Part shown: piece after piece, positions 62,372 to 64,000 of the stretch
Layout of the letters: each line of letters opens with the position of its first letter
Numbering within the stretch: the first letter of the stretch is position 1
Assembly: GCA_026707945.1 (NCBI GenBank)
Contig: JAPOVV010000047.1
Location: 1 to 64,000 of the forward strand
Source of the DNA: Gammaproteobacteria bacterium
GTDB taxonomy: Bacteria > Pseudomonadota > Gammaproteobacteria > Pseudomonadales > Azotimanducaceae
Direction: 5' to 3'
Length of the DNA stretch: 64,000 nucleotides
Made by a program: the position numbers and the translations under genes
The notes under the pieces: generated by a model
What the model was told of the DNA's origin: nothing
Database searches by the model: none
Seen by the model: the letters and a program-made list of their open reading frames with translations, nothing else

Positions 62372-64000
62372 CTACTGCGGCGCTTCATCTGGATCAGCTA
62401 ATCGCTTCGCCCACTTATAGTCGGCTTTGCCACTGGGGCTCCGAAATACTTCATCAACATAAACGAAGTCCTTCGGTAGCTTATAGCGAGCAATATGCTC
62501 TTCGCACGTTTTAAGAATGGCCGACGAATCCGGTTCTACGCCATCGCGCATTTGGACGATCGCGACGACTTCGTTGCCCCATCTTTCGGACTTTCGAGCC
62601 GTGACGACTGTGTCAAATACACTAGGATGATGCTTGATCGCTTGCTCGACCTCTTCTGCAAAGATCTTCTCGCCACCGGAGTTAATCGTCACGGATTCGC
62701 GCCCATGGAGCTCCAATGATCCATCGGCCAGCAGTCGCACCTTATCTCCAGGAATGGAATAACGAGTGCCGTTGACGGTTGCGAACGTTCGTTTGGTCTT
62801 CTCTTCGTCACCAAGGTACCCAAGCGGGATATTGCCGCTCCGTGCCCACCAGCCCAATCCTTCATGGCCTGGCTCAAGTTCAGTGGACATGTCCTCCGAC
62901 AGCACGGCGTTGTGTTCGGTTAACGTGAATTGACCCGTACTGACTCCCGTCTTCGCACTACTGACATGAGACGCTTGGCCACCTGTTTCTGATGATCCCG
63001 CGGAATCGATGATGTTTAGGTTAGGGAGTAGAGAGATCAGTTCTTCTTTAACCTTGGCGGTCATGATTGCGCCGCCTGTAATGATGTTGCGCAAGGTCGG
63101 AAGTTCGCGGTGTGCTCGTGCTAGTTGATCGGCGAGCGGTCGACCGAATGCGTCTCCGACAATTAACAAATTCGAGACGTTTTCACGTTCAATGTTGTTG
63201 ATGACGTCTTCCGCGTCGAATTTCCTCACATTGTCCTGAATCACGACCGTACCGCCCGAATTGAGCATTTGTAGAGCATTCCAATGACCGGCACCATGCA
63301 TGAACGGCGGTGCGGGTAGCGAGCGCCGATCCATCGGAATCGCGCGTTGTACGAATTCGTCCACACTGGTTAAGACGGACCCATTGGTACGCCGAGCACC
63401 TAAAGCGGCGATCAGGATGTCTGCCTGACGCCAAAGAACGCCCTTTGGCATTCCAGTCGTTCCGCCAGTGTAGAGGATGTAAAGGTCGTCCTCAGAGAGC
63501 TCGACGTCCGGTTCCTGTTCAGGTGATACCGCGAGCGCTTTTTCGTAATCAACGGCACCGTCGATTAATGGATCATCCGAATCCTGAACCTGTAGAAATA
63601 CAGATAGGGTAGGCACTTCGTTTCTGATAGCTTGAACGCGATCCGCCAAAGAGCTATGAAATACCAGTGCCTTTGCTTTCGCGTCGTTGAGGAGATAGAT
63701 CAGTTCTTCGTCAACGTATCGATAGTTAACGTTGAATGCTGAAGCTCGCGCTTTGAATGCGCCAAGCATTCCCTCTAAATATTCATTGCCGTTGTAGAGG
63801 TACAGACCGACGTGGTCTTGTCCTGACTCCCACGGTTGGAGTTCTTCACGCGGCTGATTGAACCCGATGTCTTTTTGTAGAAGGTAATTAGCGAGTCGCC
63901 GGGTGCGTTGCTGCAATTCGTAGTACGTGATCCTCCGATCTCGAAAAACGATCGCCTCGCGCAATGGGACAGCGCTCGCGACTGCATCGTTGATGGTACC
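62372..64000 (-). CDS. acyl-CoA synthetase (AMP-forming), N terminus cut by the right edge
   Basis: An adenylate-forming enzyme that activates a fatty or other carboxylic acid with ATP and CoA. The frame is open to base 64000 (GTINDAVASAVPLREAIVFRDRRITYYELQQ), so the start codon lies just outside; the TTG at 63964 is not the start. Motifs: P-loop LYILYTGGTTGMPKGVLWRQ, A4-like FMHGAGHWNALQML, SAGSSETGGQA, GDKVRLLADGSLELHGRESVTINSGGEKIFAEEVEQAI and the C-terminal catalytic Lys in SPSGKADYKW. At least 543 residues. Its type resembles the steroid/fatty-acid FadD-like ligases of uncultured marine bacteria; substrate not told. Confidence 0.92.
   Translation of the reverse strand, partial: GTINDAVASAVPLREAIVFRDRRITYYELQQRTRRLANYLLQKDIGFNQPREELQPWESGQDHVGLYLYNGNEYLEGMLGAFKARASAFNVNYRYVDEELIYLLNDAKAKALVFHSSLADRVQAIRNEVPTLSVFLQVQDSDDPLIDGAVDYEKALAVSPEQEPDVELSEDDLYILYTGGTTGMPKGVLWRQADILIAALGARRTNGSVLTSVDEFVQRAIPMDRRSLPAPPFMHGAGHWNALQMLNSGGTVVIQDNVRKFDAEDVINNIERENVSNLLIVGDAFGRPLADQLARAHRELPTLRNIITGGAIMTAKVKEELISLLPNLNIIDSAGSSETGGQASHVSSAKTGVSTGQFTLTEHNAVLSEDMSTELEPGHEGLGWWARSGNIPLGYLGDEEKTKRTFATVNGTRYSIPGDKVRLLADGSLELHGRESVTINSGGEKIFAEEVEQAIKHHPSVFDTVVTARKSERWGNEVVAIVQMRDGVEPDSSAILKTCEEHIARYKLPKDFVYVDEVFRSPSGKADYKWAKRLADPDEAPQ

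Overview
The window looks like chromosomal DNA of an uncultured gammaproteobacterium related to the Pseudomonas/Cellvibrio-type orders. From 1 to about 25.4 kb the backbone gene order (mnmA, icd, clpS-clpA, infA, bpt, aat, trxB, ftsK, lolA, rarA, serS, cysG) matches, from memory, the order in Pseudomonas aeruginosa. tusE/tusD, which also lie near cysG in that group, appear here about 11 kb further on. A contig assembled from a metagenome is likely: the first ~80 bases are a GC-rich, damaged-looking stretch of mnmA, and both edges cut genes. The mix of 2-oxoglutarate-type oxygenases, toxin-antitoxin and many defence genes would fit a marine or host-associated symbiont, but that is inference.

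Layout. 1-2.0 kb: mnmA (partial) divergent from moaCDE (molybdopterin synthase). 2.1-9.4 kb: icd, the complete N-degron set (clpS, clpA, bpt, aat), infA, trxB and a PA4642-type protein. 9.5-17.9 kb: a lipoprotein M1 aminopeptidase and an ABC export operon with one ATPase, three consecutive HlyD/MacA-like adaptors and one MacB-like permease. 18.0-25.4 kb: ftsK-lolA-rarA-crcB-serS-cysG. 25.4-30.7 kb: a PNPOx-like protein, a protein with a duplicated domain, and a heterodimeric ABC exporter pair.

From 30.8 to 61.9 kb the window is largely accessory and rich in defence genes: a type I restriction system (hsdM-hsdS-hsdR, with three 12-bp repeats in the hsdS linker); tusD-tusE without tusC/tusB; a single-chain GmrSD-like DUF262/DUF1524 protein; the wreck of an MNT nucleotidyltransferase gene; a fused SIR2-APAZ-Argonaute (SPARSA type); a second, broken copy of the tusD 5' end that closes off this block; a PIN toxin with an unusual 311-residue partner and a 20-bp perfect palindrome as probable operator; PhyH and TauD oxygenases; a three-gene DUF262 / DUF3696-like ATPase / unknown cassette; a CmcJ-type oxidoreductase; an atypical Nramp-like transporter; a TlpA-like thioredoxin; a Zur-box-controlled CobW GTPase with DUF1826; a fragment of a second Nramp-like gene; and a two-gene unit coding for a PD-(D/E)XK-like protein and a helical-repeat protein. 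A tRNA-Ser(UGA) at 62.2 kb and an acyl-CoA synthetase cut by the right edge close the window.

How it works together. Several sulfur genes recur: MnmA needs sulfur from the Tus relay, whose tusD/tusE are here without tusBC, and MoaD/MoaE carry sulfur to molybdopterin. Aat and Bpt add leucine to protein N termini, ClpS reads it and ClpA unfolds the substrate. The defence systems are of different mechanisms (restriction, modified-DNA cleavage, guide-directed NADase, toxin-antitoxin, two unnamed cassettes) and share the region with metabolic cargo. I saw no integrase, transposase or CRISPR array.
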